A DNA stretch of 64,000 bases from CALODL01 sp942492115 (lineage in GTDB: Bacteria; Planctomycetota; Phycisphaerae; UBA1845; CAIVHJ01), in contig CALODL010000021.1 of NCBI GenBank assembly GCA_942492115.1, positions 248,001 to 312,000 of the forward strand, given 5' to 3'. Position 1 is the stretch's first letter; every line of letters begins with the position of its first letter. The notes under the pieces were generated by a model. The model saw only the letters and a program-made list of their open reading frames with translations, was not told the DNA's origin and did no database searches. Shown one piece after another: positions 53,801-62,759 of the stretch. Position numbers and translations under genes: made by a program.

Positions 53801-53830
53801 TTGATCGTCCCGGGGGTCGGACAGTAAAAT
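53801..53830 (+). promoter_or_regulatory. Promoter of the 80-residue gene
   Basis: TTGATC (53801-53806), an 18-nt spacer and TAAAAT (53825-53830) lie 47 nt before the ATG at 53877. Confidence 0.55.
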
Positions 53831-53876
53831 AGTAGCAGTGCACCCAACTGCACCTGTCCTGAACGGGAGAAGCCAC

Positions 53877-54119
53877 ATGGATTCGGAAAAGATCCTCGAA
53901 TGGATCAAGAAGCGACCTTTCCTGCCGTTCAGGATTCGCCAATCCGACGGCACGATTCATGACGTGGTCCACCCGGATCAGATTATGGTCGACCGCCGAA
54001 CATGCCACCTCGGAATCGGCAGCGATCCGACTGGTGTGTTTCAGCGCATCACCATGATCTCCAACGTCCACATCACGCGCCTCGAACCCCTGGATCCGCC
54101 GGAGCGGCAATCGGCGTAG
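53877..54119 (+). CDS. Small conserved-looking protein, 80 residues
   Basis: ATG with GGGAGAAG 5 nt upstream and a good promoter before it. The protein reads KKRPFLPFRIRQSDGTIHDV, then VHPDQIMVDRRTCHLG and ITMISNVHITRLEPLD: a small beta-rich protein of the 'RPFxPFRIxxSDGxxxxVxHPE' kind that is common in planctomycetes. Cytosolic, function unknown. Confidence 0.75.
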   Translation: MDSEKILEWIKKRPFLPFRIRQSDGTIHDVVHPDQIMVDRRTCHLGIGSDPTGVFQRITMISNVHITRLEPLDPPERQSA

Positions 54120-54192
54120 CATGCCACACCCTGTGGCCAGGCCCGGCCCGACATGAGCGGCCTGGACAGGCACTCGCCCAGCGCAGCGCGCA

Positions 54193-55302
54193 CTATTGGG
54201 TATACAGTTTCTCCTTTACCGTCGGCCTGCGGGCAGCGATCGCGCGGTGGACACCGTAGGTATCGAGGAGGGCGCGGATACTGGCGCGTTGGACAGTCCA
54301 GGCCCGGTCACTGTAACCGCCGCCGAGAACCATGACGATGGGGATACCGCGGCGGTGGGACTCGGCAAACACCATGGCGTCGCGCCGGATGATGCCGTCG
54401 GCACTAAGGGCGAAGTCGGCCAGTGGGTCGCCCTCGAGGCTGTCGACGCCGGCCTGCAGGAACACAATATCCGGGTTGCTGTGTTCGAATACGGCAGGCA
54501 GGTACTCGGCGAGGGCGCCTAGAAATGTGTCATCGGTGGTGCCGGCTGGCAGTGGAACGTCGAGGTCGTTGTATTCCTTGGGGACGGGGTAGATGTCCTC
54601 CTGGAACATGTCGAACGTGTACACCGTGTCATCATTCTTGAACGACAGCGCCGTACCGTTGCCCTGGTGGACGTCGAGGTCAATCACCAGGGCACGCTCG
54701 ATCAAACCCTCGGCCTGCAGCCGTCGGATGGCGATGGGCATGTCAGCATAGATACAAAAACCCCCGCCTTCGTACGGACCGGCGTGGTGATAACCGCCGC
54801 CAAGATTAACGGCCATGCCGTGGTCAATGGCCAGGTGGCCAGCGAGGATCGTACCGCCCGTCGCATGCCGAAAAGGTTGCAACACTGCCCGGTCACTGAA
54901 TTCGGCCGGCGCCCAGGCCAGCAGCTCGAATTCGAGATACGCGGCGAGTGCGCCAGGATCTGTAAGTGATTCGAGGTAGGCCGAGGTATGCACACGACCA
55001 ATGTCCGCCGCACTTGCGATTCCCGGCACGTACACATCGTCCGATGCAATGACCCCATCGGTCACCAGCCCCAGGTAAATCCTCGAGTACTTGTTGATGT
55101 CGAACGGATGCAGCTTCTCCAGGCCTCCGAAGTCGATCTGATACGCATTCGAGTACACCACACAGACCCGCCCCACCGGCCGCCCCGCCCGCGGCGCATC
55201 CACCGCAGTGAACGACCGCGGTGTACCACATCCGGCGACCAGTAACGAACTGGCAGTAAAGTAGACTATGGTCAACAACCTGCGGAAGCGTGGGGCACGC
55301 AT
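54193..55302 (-). CDS. Exported lipoprotein of the histone-deacetylase/AcuC fold
   Basis: 369 residues. Residues 1-25 are a lipoprotein signal (RRLLTIVYFTASSLLVAGC, acylated Cys25). The rest is a complete zinc-dependent deacetylase domain: RVHTSAYLESL, GGGYHHA (168-174, catalytic His pair 172/173), DLDVHQGNGT (zinc ligands D210 and H212), QAGVDSLEGDPLADF (second Asp ligand) and VLGGGYSDRAW with the transition-state region. It is nearest the class IV/HDAC11-like bacterial branch. Export of such an enzyme is unusual; substrates may be acetylated polyamines, peptides or glycans outside the cytoplasm. There is no Shine-Dalgarno; TATGAT ends 8 nt before the ATG. Confidence 0.87.
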   Translation of the reverse strand: MRAPRFRRLLTIVYFTASSLLVAGCGTPRSFTAVDAPRAGRPVGRVCVVYSNAYQIDFGGLEKLHPFDINKYSRIYLGLVTDGVIASDDVYVPGIASAADIGRVHTSAYLESLTDPGALAAYLEFELLAWAPAEFSDRAVLQPFRHATGGTILAGHLAIDHGMAVNLGGGYHHAGPYEGGGFCIYADMPIAIRRLQAEGLIERALVIDLDVHQGNGTALSFKNDDTVYTFDMFQEDIYPVPKEYNDLDVPLPAGTTDDTFLGALAEYLPAVFEHSNPDIVFLQAGVDSLEGDPLADFALSADGIIRRDAMVFAESHRRGIPIVMVLGGGYSDRAWTVQRASIRALLDTYGVHRAIAARRPTVKEKLYTQ

Positions 55303-55310
55303 GATACTGA

Positions 55311-55316
55311 ATCATA
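55311..55316 (-). promoter_or_regulatory. -10 box directly before the HDAC-like start
   Basis: TATGAT on the minus strand, 8 nt before the ATG at 55302. Leaderless translation is inferred; no clear -35. The rest of the gap to 55597 shows no credible gene. Confidence 0.45.
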
Positions 55317-55597
55317 CCCTCGAGCCCGACCACAACAGAGCAGAACATCCAAGAATCTCCCATCCGATGGCGTGAGTGCGCCAATTGAGTTGGCTCGTGT
55401 GCGCATTGCAGTCCATAGCAAACCAGACGTAGAATGCAGTCCAGGTCGATCGGTGCCATTTGGGAAACCAAAATGATATGGAGATCAACCTCTGGTGGCT
55501 CCACGCAATCAAACCACTCAAGATGATCAGATCATTTTGGTCGGAATCACTCTGTCTTGGCGAACAGCACCTGCGGCACGGTACGAAGGGGGGGGCG

Positions 55598-56089
55598 GTG
55601 AACTGGACGCCAAGGAGCGGGCTGCTGCGGGGCATTCGATGGACAAGCGCTGTGGCTGTTGTTTTTGCGATCGGGTGTTGCACGCTGGCATCGATAGAGC
55701 CGTACTTGACCGTTGATCGCTGGTCGAGCGAACTCGTCGAGACAGACACCGGAGAAGACCTGCTAAGACATCGCTCCTTTGGGATGATGCCAACGATCGG
55801 GATCGGACTCGCTGCATGGTTGCTGTTCCTCGTAATGCATGCGACTGCCGGAATGATGGGCGGCTACACAACGTGGGTCGTGATCCTGTTGACGATCATG
55901 ATCGTCCTCAGCAAACACGTCGTTCTTGCTGTCCAGGGTGTCCCGATCCCCGCGGCCACAAACACCGGCCTAATTTGGCTCCGTCCTGATGTGATCTTCT
56001 TCAGGAACATAGGGGCCTGGATCGTGCTCTTCATGCTGGTCTCCCTGTACTCACGAGGACTCACGCTACGCGACATGTTCGGCCGGTAA
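55598..56089 (+). CDS. Membrane protein with four predicted helices, unknown function
   Basis: 163 residues from a GTG at 55598 with an unusually strong purine run (AAGGGGGGGGC) just upstream; the longer frame to 55460 lacks a site. Hydrophobic segments: SAVAVVFAIGCCTLASI, IGIGLAAWLLFLVMHATAGM, TWVVILLTIMIVLSKHVVLA and IGAWIVLFMLVSLYSRGLT. The loop after the first is acidic. The family is not recognised. No operon partner. Confidence 0.65.
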   Translation: MNWTPRSGLLRGIRWTSAVAVVFAIGCCTLASIEPYLTVDRWSSELVETDTGEDLLRHRSFGMMPTIGIGLAAWLLFLVMHATAGMMGGYTTWVVILLTIMIVLSKHVVLAVQGVPIPAATNTGLIWLRPDVIFFRNIGAWIVLFMLVSLYSRGLTLRDMFGR

Positions 56090-56561
56090 CGCCCCGTCCT
56101 TACGGCGTACAGAGCATAGCCTGGATGACTTTGCTCATTGATCGCAAACTGCATTCAGGCATCATCAGTGACGTGTGCTGCGCCCGCCCCGACAGTTCGC
56201 ATCCCTTGGCGCGACACTCTGGGATGTTTCTGATTCGTGTTGGTAGAAGGTGTGCCTGACAGTTTCAACCAAGAACTTCCGGCCTCGCGCAAGCGAGGAC
56301 GTTGTTCGGGTGGGCACACTAAAAAAGGTCATTCGAACCAGGCAGCTACTGGGTGGGGAGTTCCTGATAATAATAATTGGGGGGCCACCCAGGTATTCAT
56401 CCAGTCATCTCCATACACCGCGGTCCCACTGCAACCAGTCTCGAGGCGTGGTTCGACTGCAGCCCACGCAACCGCCGAGTAGGCGAATCGAGACGGACGA
56501 TAGTCGGACGCCATGTGCGCTCGAACAGAGGCGAGTCGGGGTTTCTCCTGACGGAGTGAGC

Positions 56562-56777
56562 GACCAGAATTCGACGGCCGTAAGGCCCGGTCGACAGAGC
56601 GAACGCATGTCATGAGAAACCCCGTGAGCCGCACACGAGCTAATTCCATGGCGCACTCACGCATCAAACAATCGCCGGAAACGGCCGTCAGGCCCGCCGC
56701 AACGGAACGAGCGCATGTCATGAGAATTCCGTAAGCCACACACGAGCTGATTCGAGGGCGCATTGGCAGCGCATCAA
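56562..56777. repeat. Two imperfect ~108-bp tandem repeats
   Basis: Shared blocks in the same order and spacing: ACGGCCGTMAGGCCCG, GAACGMGCATGTCATGAGA, CACACGAGCTRATTC, and GCGCATCAAA or CGCATCAAA at the end. A GGCC-GTAA-GGCC mini-hairpin heads the first unit. Confidence 0.65.
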
Positions 56778-56811
56778 AAAACCCACCGGCCCCATGACGG
56801 GACCGGTGGGT
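56776..56811 (-). terminator. Rho-independent terminator of the sigma/anti-sigma operon
   Basis: On the minus strand ACCCACCGG pairs with CCGGTGGGT (13-nt loop) and is followed by T5. It lies 32 nt past the stop at 56843. Confidence 0.9.
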
Positions 56812-56842
56812 CGCACAGTATCGCAATGCTCTTCAGATCAGA

Positions 56843-57685
56843 TCAATTGTCGTCGGGAACACTGACACGAACGCGGATTTCGCCATCGGGGGTACCGACG
56901 TTCATGTCACGGTTGCCGAGATCGCCGATTTCGTCCATCGACGTTGCGACGAGGAATTTCAGAACGGCTTCGCGACCGTTGCCGTCATCGAGGGTCATGG
57001 TCAAGGCCGGACCGTCGACGCGGAAGCGCGGTTCGGCCCCATCGAACATGCTGGCAGGTGGGCTGGCCACCAGGCGGACGACGGTCTCTGCACCTTTCTC
57101 GGTCGTGGCCAGGTACAGATCCATCGATGAGCCGTCTTTCGACTCGATGAGGTACAGTTCGTTGCTGGCCTCGTCGGTATCCCAGGCATGGGCGGCTTGT
57201 GCATCACCCAGAATCTCGATGCCGAACTCCTGGGCTGCTCCGTCCTGCATGACCCGGCGCTTGGCAACAGCGACTTCTTCCTCGACGGAATCATCATTGT
57301 CGACCTGGAGACGCACGGTCGTGGTGTCTTCGCCTTCGCTTGAATCCTGCGAGATTTGCACGGTGGCGGTACCACCGTCTTCGGTCTCGAAGGTCATGGT
57401 CTGACGATCATTCTCGCCGATCTCAACGTAGGTCTTCTGGCCATTGACATCGACTTCGACCAACCAGCTACGTAACTGGGCAACGCCGGCAAAGGTAACG
57501 CCGCCGACGAGCAATACGGCTGCGACCATCACGAGCGGGTGACTCCGCATCTTGAATCCGCTGTTGGAATGACTGAACTTCTGCATGAGTTTATCCTCGA
57601 GTTCTTGATTAGTGGAAGCTGGGGTCCATGCATCGGACCTCAACGTGTCGAGTGCGCGATCGACCGGATCAAATTCCCTGGGCAT
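56843..57685 (-). CDS. Single-pass membrane protein, probable anti-sigma factor
   Basis: 280 residues; AGAGAGG precedes the ATG. A short cytosolic N-terminus (FDPVDRALDTLRSDAWTPAS) is followed by a transmembrane helix at ~50-70 (PLVMVAAVLLVGGVTFAGVA) and a ~205-residue acidic, beta-rich outer domain rich in short strands and Asp/Glu (DGGTATVQISQDSSEGED). It overlaps the upstream ECF sigma gene by 17 nt, the classic arrangement of a sigma factor with its membrane-bound regulator. No zinc-binding HxxxCxxC motif is present, so it would be a non-ZAS type. Function inferred from context. Confidence 0.65.
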   Translation of the reverse strand: MPREFDPVDRALDTLRSDAWTPASTNQELEDKLMQKFSHSNSGFKMRSHPLVMVAAVLLVGGVTFAGVAQLRSWLVEVDVNGQKTYVEIGENDRQTMTFETEDGGTATVQISQDSSEGEDTTTVRLQVDNDDSVEEEVAVAKRRVMQDGAAQEFGIEILGDAQAAHAWDTDEASNELYLIESKDGSSMDLYLATTEKGAETVVRLVASPPASMFDGAEPRFRVDGPALTMTLDDGNGREAVLKFLVATSMDEIGDLGNRDMNVGTPDGEIRVRVSVPDDN

Positions 57686-58235
57686 GACACGACCTCTCTT
57701 TACTCAGCTGTTCGCGAAGTGCTTGACGCCCGCGTGACAGCCGTGACTTCACCGTCCCCAACCGGCATCCGACGATGCGGGCGACCATCTCGATGGGCAT
57801 GCCCTCGAGGTGATGAAGGACAAGGACATTCTGATACTTCGGAGCAAGGGTCAGCATGGCCAACCGCGCCCGTCGGACTTCGTCGCTTTCGCTGCTGCTG
57901 TGGTCAACGACAGTCAGTTCCTCTTCCAGCGACTTCAGTGCCCAGCGCCGCTGCCGTCGAGCCCAGCGGTTGACCACGTTGCCGGCGATCCTGAAAAACC
58001 AGGCTCGGACCGGAACGCCGCGGTGCCGATAGCGCGGCAAGGCATTCATCGCATTGAGAAACACGTCTGCAACAAGATCCTCGACGAGATGGGGGTCGCC
58101 CACCCGACGATGAACGTAACGCGCCACGGCCGGATAGTGCAGACGGTACAACTGAGCGAACGCATGACGATCACGCTTGGCTGATTCAATCAGTTGCCGC
58201 TCGTCGTCGAGACACGCCTGCTCGGCCTGCATCAT
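57669..58235 (-). CDS. ECF-type sigma factor
   Basis: 188 residues (ATG at 58235, or the adjacent ATG at 58232; a TTG at 58268 is less likely). Region 2: HAFAQLYRLHYPAVARYVHR, DPHLVEDLVADVFLNAMNAL and VRAWFFRIAGNVVNRWARR. Region 4: LAPKYQNVLVLHHLEGMPIE with HTH ARIVGCRLGTVKSRLSRGRQ. Typical of stress-type ECF factors that work with a membrane anti-sigma factor, which is the next gene. The upstream minus strand has GGGAACC ~100 nt before the start, a possible ECF -35 for autoregulation. The gap 58236-58569 shows no credible gene. Confidence 0.88.
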   Translation of the reverse strand: MMQAEQACLDDERQLIESAKRDRHAFAQLYRLHYPAVARYVHRRVGDPHLVEDLVADVFLNAMNALPRYRHRGVPVRAWFFRIAGNVVNRWARRQRRWALKSLEEELTVVDHSSSESDEVRRARLAMLTLAPKYQNVLVLHHLEGMPIEMVARIVGCRLGTVKSRLSRGRQALREQLSKERSCHAQGI

Positions 58236-58569
58236 GCCGTGACCCAATGAACCTGCTTGGAGCTCCAAAGAACCTGCCCTCCCGATCGGAAGAACACCCG
58301 GACGAACCCGGGCATTCTGATCAGGTTAATCCAACCCCCGCTCGAAGGTTCCCGGGAAAAACGACAAAGGATGGGCCGTTCTTCTATCTTCTTGTCTGGA
58401 TGACACTTGCGTGAAACAAAGAATGAACATGCCACACGGGCCACGCCAATGCGCGGTGGACGGGCAGGCGAGACCTGCCATCCGGGAGACTCATCACATG
58501 GACACGCCTGCAGCCTCGGTGGGTTGATGATGCGGTTTGGGGATCATGCCGTGGTTCCAGAGGATCCAA

Positions 58570-59121
58570 CTAGTCCGCCGCTTGGGGAGCGCCCAGGCTC
58601 TTACTATAGAACCCGGACCGATCAAAGCAGCACACGCGTCGCTTGCCGGCAGCGAGCATGTCGCATGCGTTATGGACGCGACGCGCGCGAGTTTCCGGCC
58701 GCTTGGCAGAAGTAATCCACTGTATCCAGTCTCTGCGCGCGACAGGTGTGATGTCTGACCACAACGCTTTCGCCTTCGGGGCGGCCGCGAGAGCCTTTCG
58801 CAGATCGACCGGAAGCTTGGGTTCCGGCTCTTCCCCCACAGGCATGATCTCCAATGAGACGACGTCTCCCACGGTAGCCTGTGCAGATTCGCGTATTTTG
58901 TTGGTCACCTTGAGCCAATGGCTTTTCTGGCCGTCGGGCTCGAGCGTTGCTTGAAATGGAAAGCCATTGATCGTGCCTTCAACAGTCGTCATGGCCCGCG
59001 TGGGCAGCTTCGCGCTGGCGGTCTTTGGCAGTATCAGGAAAGTCCAGGAGCTGCCCCGTCCAGGTGCTGCTGGACGCAAGAGCTTTGCTTTGAAGCGGAT
59101 CTTAGAACCGGGTTTTTTCAT
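58570..59121 (-). CDS. DUF1905/YdeI-type protein
   Basis: 183 residues from the ATG at 59121. The first ~95 residues are a DUF1905 barrel (RFKAKLLRPAAPGRGSSWTF, TTVEGTINGFPFQATLEPDG, VGDVVSLEIMPVGEEPEPKL). The rest is the YdeI/OmpD-associated helical part: DLRKALAAAPKAKALWSDIT, RRDWIQWITSAKRPETRARR and a Cys-containing end. The usual order of such two-domain proteins, cytosolic, function not established; YdeI was linked to resistance to bacteriocins and peptides in enterobacteria. No Shine-Dalgarno is seen. The next gene upstream (trans-sulfuration enzyme) ends 148 nt away. Confidence 0.82.
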   Translation of the reverse strand: MKKPGSKIRFKAKLLRPAAPGRGSSWTFLILPKTASAKLPTRAMTTVEGTINGFPFQATLEPDGQKSHWLKVTNKIRESAQATVGDVVSLEIMPVGEEPEPKLPVDLRKALAAAPKAKALWSDITPVARRDWIQWITSAKRPETRARRVHNACDMLAAGKRRVCCFDRSGFYSKSLGAPQAAD

Positions 59122-59269
59122 TCTACGCTGAACCACTGACGCGAGTACTGACTTGCAGCCCAGGAGTTTCTCGAAACCTGCACAACCCAACATAGCACAT
59201 GCGTCATGACCTGGACAGGCGACAGAGCCACAGAGCCGTTTGCGGGAAACGCCGGCTGCGACGCACCCA

Positions 59270-60415
59270 TCACCCCAATCCATGTTCGAGGTCGGCGATG
59301 AGATCCTGCGGGTCTTCGAAGCCGATGGACATCCGCAGCATGCCGTCCGGGATGCCGGCCCTGGCACGCTCTGCGGGAGACTGACCTGCGTGGGACGTTG
59401 CCACCGGGGAAGTGATCAAGGTTTCGGGGCCGCCGAGGCTCGGGGCGACGGTCAGCAGTGTCACGCGATCCAGGAGGCGTTCGGCCGCTTCGAGACCACC
59501 CTTGACCTCAAAGGCAACCATGCCGCCATAGCCTGCGAACAACTCCGACGCGCGACCATGACCGGGATCGTCTTTCAATCCCGGATAGTTCACGCAGTTG
59601 ATCTCAGGCCGATCCTGCAGGAACCTGGCCACGGCAAGGGCCGTGTCGTTCTGGCGACGAACACGTAACGCGAGTGTGCGCATGCCGCGGTGCAGCAGGA
59701 AGCAGGCATGGGGATCGAGTGTGCCACCGAGATGCTTGAGCATTCGGGCAACGGCGGTGACGTGGGCCGCACTGCCCACTACGGCACCGGCGACGAGATC
59801 GGTGTGACCCGCAAGGTACTTGGAACAACTGTGCAGGGTGATGTCGTAGCCGTGGGCCAGCGGTCGGAAGTTGACCGGTGAGGCAAAGGTGTTGTCAATG
59901 ACCGAGATCAGATCGTGATCGCGAGCAAAACGCGCCAGGCCAGTATGATCCGGCACACACAACTGCGGATTGGTAATCGACTCCGAATAGAGCACGCGAG
60001 TCGTTGGGCGCCGCGCGGCAGCCCATGTGTCGGGCCTGGTCCCATCGACAAGAGTGCACTCGATGCCGAAACGCGGCAGATCTTCAGTCATGAAGCTCTG
60101 CGTGGCGCCATAGAGGGTATCGAGTGCGATGAGATGATCACCCTGTTTGAGCAGACCAAGAAGCACAGCGGAGATGGCCGCCATGCCGGAGCTGGTCACC
60201 AGCCCGGCCGCGCCCCCTTCGAGGGCGGCCAACTTGTCATGCAGGACCATGTGGTTGGGCGTATTGTTGTACCGGATGTAGCGGACACCCTGCTCATCAC
60301 CCCGTTTGTACTCATAGGTCGAGGACTGAAAAATGGGCATGGTCACCGCACCATCGATGCGTGGGCGCAGCTCGCCGGCGTGAATCAGTTGTGTATCGAT
60401 CGCATGGTCGGTCAT
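59270..60415 (-). CDS. Trans-sulfuration PLP enzyme (cystathionine gamma-synthase/lyase group)
   Basis: 381 residues; AGGAGA 5 nt before the ATG. All landmarks of the Cys/Met metabolism PLP family are present: QLIHAGELRPRIDGAVTMPI, the RYNNTPN active-site loop, SSGMAAISAVLLGLL, LYSESITNPQL, VIDNTFASP and the PLP lysine K199 in SCSKYLAGHTD, then a GGxxSxP-like SLGGPETLITSPVATSHAG. It could be cystathionine gamma-synthase, beta-lyase or gamma-lyase; the sequence does not separate them. Cytosolic, sulfur amino-acid metabolism. Stand-alone gene. Confidence 0.9.
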   Translation of the reverse strand: MTDHAIDTQLIHAGELRPRIDGAVTMPIFQSSTYEYKRGDEQGVRYIRYNNTPNHMVLHDKLAALEGGAAGLVTSSGMAAISAVLLGLLKQGDHLIALDTLYGATQSFMTEDLPRFGIECTLVDGTRPDTWAAARRPTTRVLYSESITNPQLCVPDHTGLARFARDHDLISVIDNTFASPVNFRPLAHGYDITLHSCSKYLAGHTDLVAGAVVGSAAHVTAVARMLKHLGGTLDPHACFLLHRGMRTLALRVRRQNDTALAVARFLQDRPEINCVNYPGLKDDPGHGRASELFAGYGGMVAFEVKGGLEAAERLLDRVTLLTVAPSLGGPETLITSPVATSHAGQSPAERARAGIPDGMLRMSIGFEDPQDLIADLEHGLG

Positions 60416-60490
60416 CGGGTTCTCCTGGGGTTCGTCTGGACGATCAGGTCACAGGGTACTAACGCACACCCCCGTCCTTCGTCTCAGAGT

Positions 60491-61948
60491 TCATCCGGGA
60501 GTCTCTGATGACGCGCTATCCTCGCCCGGTCTGCCGTCGAGGTAGAAGATCGTGTCGCCCCGGTGTGGTGCGGAGGGCCTGGACTGCGGTTCGAAGTCAC
60601 CGTGATCGTCAACGCCATCACCTCCGACGGCGTACAGCCGTGGCTCGCCCCCTGTGCCAACGTAGTTTAGGGTGCTGCCGTCATCTGTAAACGGATCCAG
60701 AGGCAGGGCGGTCAAATAAGTTGGAACGAGCTCGTCCAGGGCTTGGGGCCGCGCGCCGTGGTCGATCTCGAAGAGGCGCATGGCCAGCGCAGTGGCGGCC
60801 ATCCGTCGGTTCGCGAGGTGAGTGAATTGCAGCAGGATCGCGCGATCAAGAGCCGGGAGCAGGACCAGGCTGGGGACCCCAGCCACTCTTTCCAGGATCG
60901 ACGCTCGACCCTGGATCTGCCCCGTATTCGGCAGGCGGGCGGCGGCGGTTGGATAGTCGTCCGCTGCGGCCGCCTCGATCATCTGCCCCATGATCTCCAG
61001 ACAGCGCACCCCGTCGGCCTTGAGCAACGGGGTCAGCACCAGGGCCCGCGCGCGTGTGAGTGCGGTCGGCGTCGAGGCCACGAACCACCCACCGCTTGTC
61101 TGGGACAGTGGAAACTGCCCCCTGCACATTAACAGGGTGCTGTCCAGCAGGCATGCCCGTTCGCCCATCAAGCCGCGCCGCATTCCGGCACGGTACTGCG
61201 CATCGTCGAGGAGTTCCTCGATGAGGACCTCGATCTGTTGGCGTGTGGCCCCGGCGGCTTCGAGATCGAGAAGATGAGCCACATCCTCGATGACCCGACA
61301 GGCCATGCCGGCTTCCGCCGAGGCTACGAGGTGGCTGATCAATATGGGCATTTCGTCCAACGCACGGGCAGCAAACAGAATATCCCTGACTGTCTCGAGC
61401 GCCGCACCATGCGCGCCGGTGTACACATCGAGCGCGGCCGCGCGACCCATGACGCGGGATAGTTGGCGCTGAGGACCAATCTGAGGAAGCAGGACCTCGA
61501 CCGCCGGCGAAGTGAACTCGACACCCCAATCGATCCCGCTCAACGAGCGCGCCTGCCGCACGAGAGCCAACGCAGGTCGATGAGGCTCGACAACCGCCTC
61601 AACAGCCGCGCGTTGGTCGATGGTCGCGATGATGTACGGCTGCCCCCAGATGTCGTCGTCCGCATCGATATCAATGGTCTCGGCGGCCTGGATCAGCAGT
61701 CGTGCAGCGTTGTCCGCATCGGGAACTGGATCCGGATTCAGATCCTCCAGGCGAATGGGTTCACCGGCCCGTTCGAGTTCGCTGACCGCGTCGTTCAGCC
61801 GACTGGTGGTGCGCACGCCCCATATCACTCGGAACAACATGGCACACAAGATGAAAGCACATACGACACAGAACGTGATTTTGAGTGTGCGGCGCCAGGA
61901 TGATCCACGGTGGACGTCGTTCATGTCGGCTGCATGGGTCATTTCCAT
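60491..61948 (-). CDS. Single-pass membrane protein with large outer domain, unknown function
   Basis: About 485 residues (ATG at 61948; starts at 61978 and 62035 are possible, none with a good ribosome-binding site). A transmembrane helix near the N-terminus (ITFCVVCAFILCAMLFRVIW) is followed by a helical, Ala/Leu-rich domain of ~330 residues. The last ~80 residues resemble the C-terminus of planctomycete pseudopilin-like proteins: LDELVPTYLTALPLDPFTDD, YVGTGGEPRLYAVGGDGVDD and DTIFYLDGRPG. Such proteins occur widely in the phylum, role unknown. Confidence 0.72.
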   Translation of the reverse strand: MEMTHAADMNDVHRGSSWRRTLKITFCVVCAFILCAMLFRVIWGVRTTSRLNDAVSELERAGEPIRLEDLNPDPVPDADNAARLLIQAAETIDIDADDDIWGQPYIIATIDQRAAVEAVVEPHRPALALVRQARSLSGIDWGVEFTSPAVEVLLPQIGPQRQLSRVMGRAAALDVYTGAHGAALETVRDILFAARALDEMPILISHLVASAEAGMACRVIEDVAHLLDLEAAGATRQQIEVLIEELLDDAQYRAGMRRGLMGERACLLDSTLLMCRGQFPLSQTSGGWFVASTPTALTRARALVLTPLLKADGVRCLEIMGQMIEAAAADDYPTAAARLPNTGQIQGRASILERVAGVPSLVLLPALDRAILLQFTHLANRRMAATALAMRLFEIDHGARPQALDELVPTYLTALPLDPFTDDGSTLNYVGTGGEPRLYAVGGDGVDDHGDFEPQSRPSAPHRGDTIFYLDGRPGEDSASSETPG

Positions 61949-62112
61949 GGATTGTTGCCCTGAACCGGCGCCGTTCATTGCTCGGAGGGTGCGTTGGCCG
62001 GTGCGGTTGGCGCTGTCCCTACATTCATACGCCAACGGGTTGAGCCCGCAAACAGGTTTCCTCGTTGGCAGGCCATCAGCGTTTTTGCGTAGGTATCACC
62101 TGCCGTATTGGG

Positions 62113-62118
62113 TATACT
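62113..62118 (+). promoter_or_regulatory. -10 box directly before the LuxR-type start
   Basis: TATACT ends 6 nt before the ATG at 62125; no Shine-Dalgarno. A -35 at standard spacing is not evident (TTGCGT lies 21 nt upstream). Leaderless translation is inferred. Confidence 0.4.
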
Positions 62119-62124
62119 CCCGGG

Positions 62125-62433
62125 ATGTTCTCGTTTTCGACCCACCAGGGGCCTTCGGCCGCTCAGCCTGAATCACACTACGGATTTGTCGTACATCCGC
62201 GGATCGCTGCCGTCATCGAACGCATGCGTCTGACCCCGCGCCAGGCCGAAATCGCCAAGCTCATTGCCGCCGGGTATGACCAGAATCGTGTTGCCGAGCG
62301 CCTCGACATCTCCCCCGCCACAATGCGGACCCACCTGCGGAACATCTATGGCCTGGTGGGCGCAACCAGCCGCTCGGACCTCATTGCCCGTGTTCTCCGC
62401 GACGTGCTGAGCGATATCGACACCAAGAACTAA
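62125..62433 (+). CDS. Small LuxR-type HTH protein
   Basis: 102 residues from the ATG at 62125. A Pro/Ser-rich N-terminus of ~30 residues is followed by a single GerE/LuxR helix-turn-helix: LTPRQAEIAKLIAAGYDQNR, VAERLDISPATMRTHLRNIY and SRSDLIARVLRDVLSD. There is no receiver or ligand-binding domain, so it is an orphan DNA-binding protein like GerE itself. Target unknown; divergent from the membrane protein gene at 60491. The following gap, 62434-62759, shows no credible gene and no terminator that I can identify. Confidence 0.82.
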   Translation: MFSFSTHQGPSAAQPESHYGFVVHPRIAAVIERMRLTPRQAEIAKLIAAGYDQNRVAERLDISPATMRTHLRNIYGLVGATSRSDLIARVLRDVLSDIDTKN

Positions 62434-62759
62434 GTGCCCCATTTCACAATTCTTTGTAGGGTTTTCCGGAAGCTTGCCGCCCTGGACTGCGTTGCTCGTC
62501 GTCAACGATGTCAGGCATCGCCTCCTCCTCGCGCCTTGCCCAACACGACAATCGCCGCGGAGAACCCTACACCCAATTATTAAAGGGAGCACTAAGTCAC
62601 GAGCAAGACTGTTCAGGCGATTCATACTGTACGCGCCTTGTCTCCCACTCCGCCCAGGCGCGCATCGGCCATTTTGCAGACTCCGAATGGTCTGGTACGT
62701 TATTTCCTCATCCTGATCGATCGAACTGCCCCGTGAACCCCCCAAGGGAGGCGCCAGCG

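Larger units (their letters stand above)
56090..56842. other. Gene-free 750-base region with an imperfect tandem repeat
   Basis: No credible ORF on either strand. The left half (56090-56520) shows nothing I can name. The right half holds two ~108-bp imperfect tandem copies (56562-56668 and 56669-56777) and, next to the anti-sigma gene, a terminator. Confidence 0.55.

Noticed and set aside
55460..55597. N-terminal extension of the four-helix membrane protein
   Set aside because: No ribosome-binding site and no membrane-protein character; the GTG at 55598 has a strong purine-rich site.
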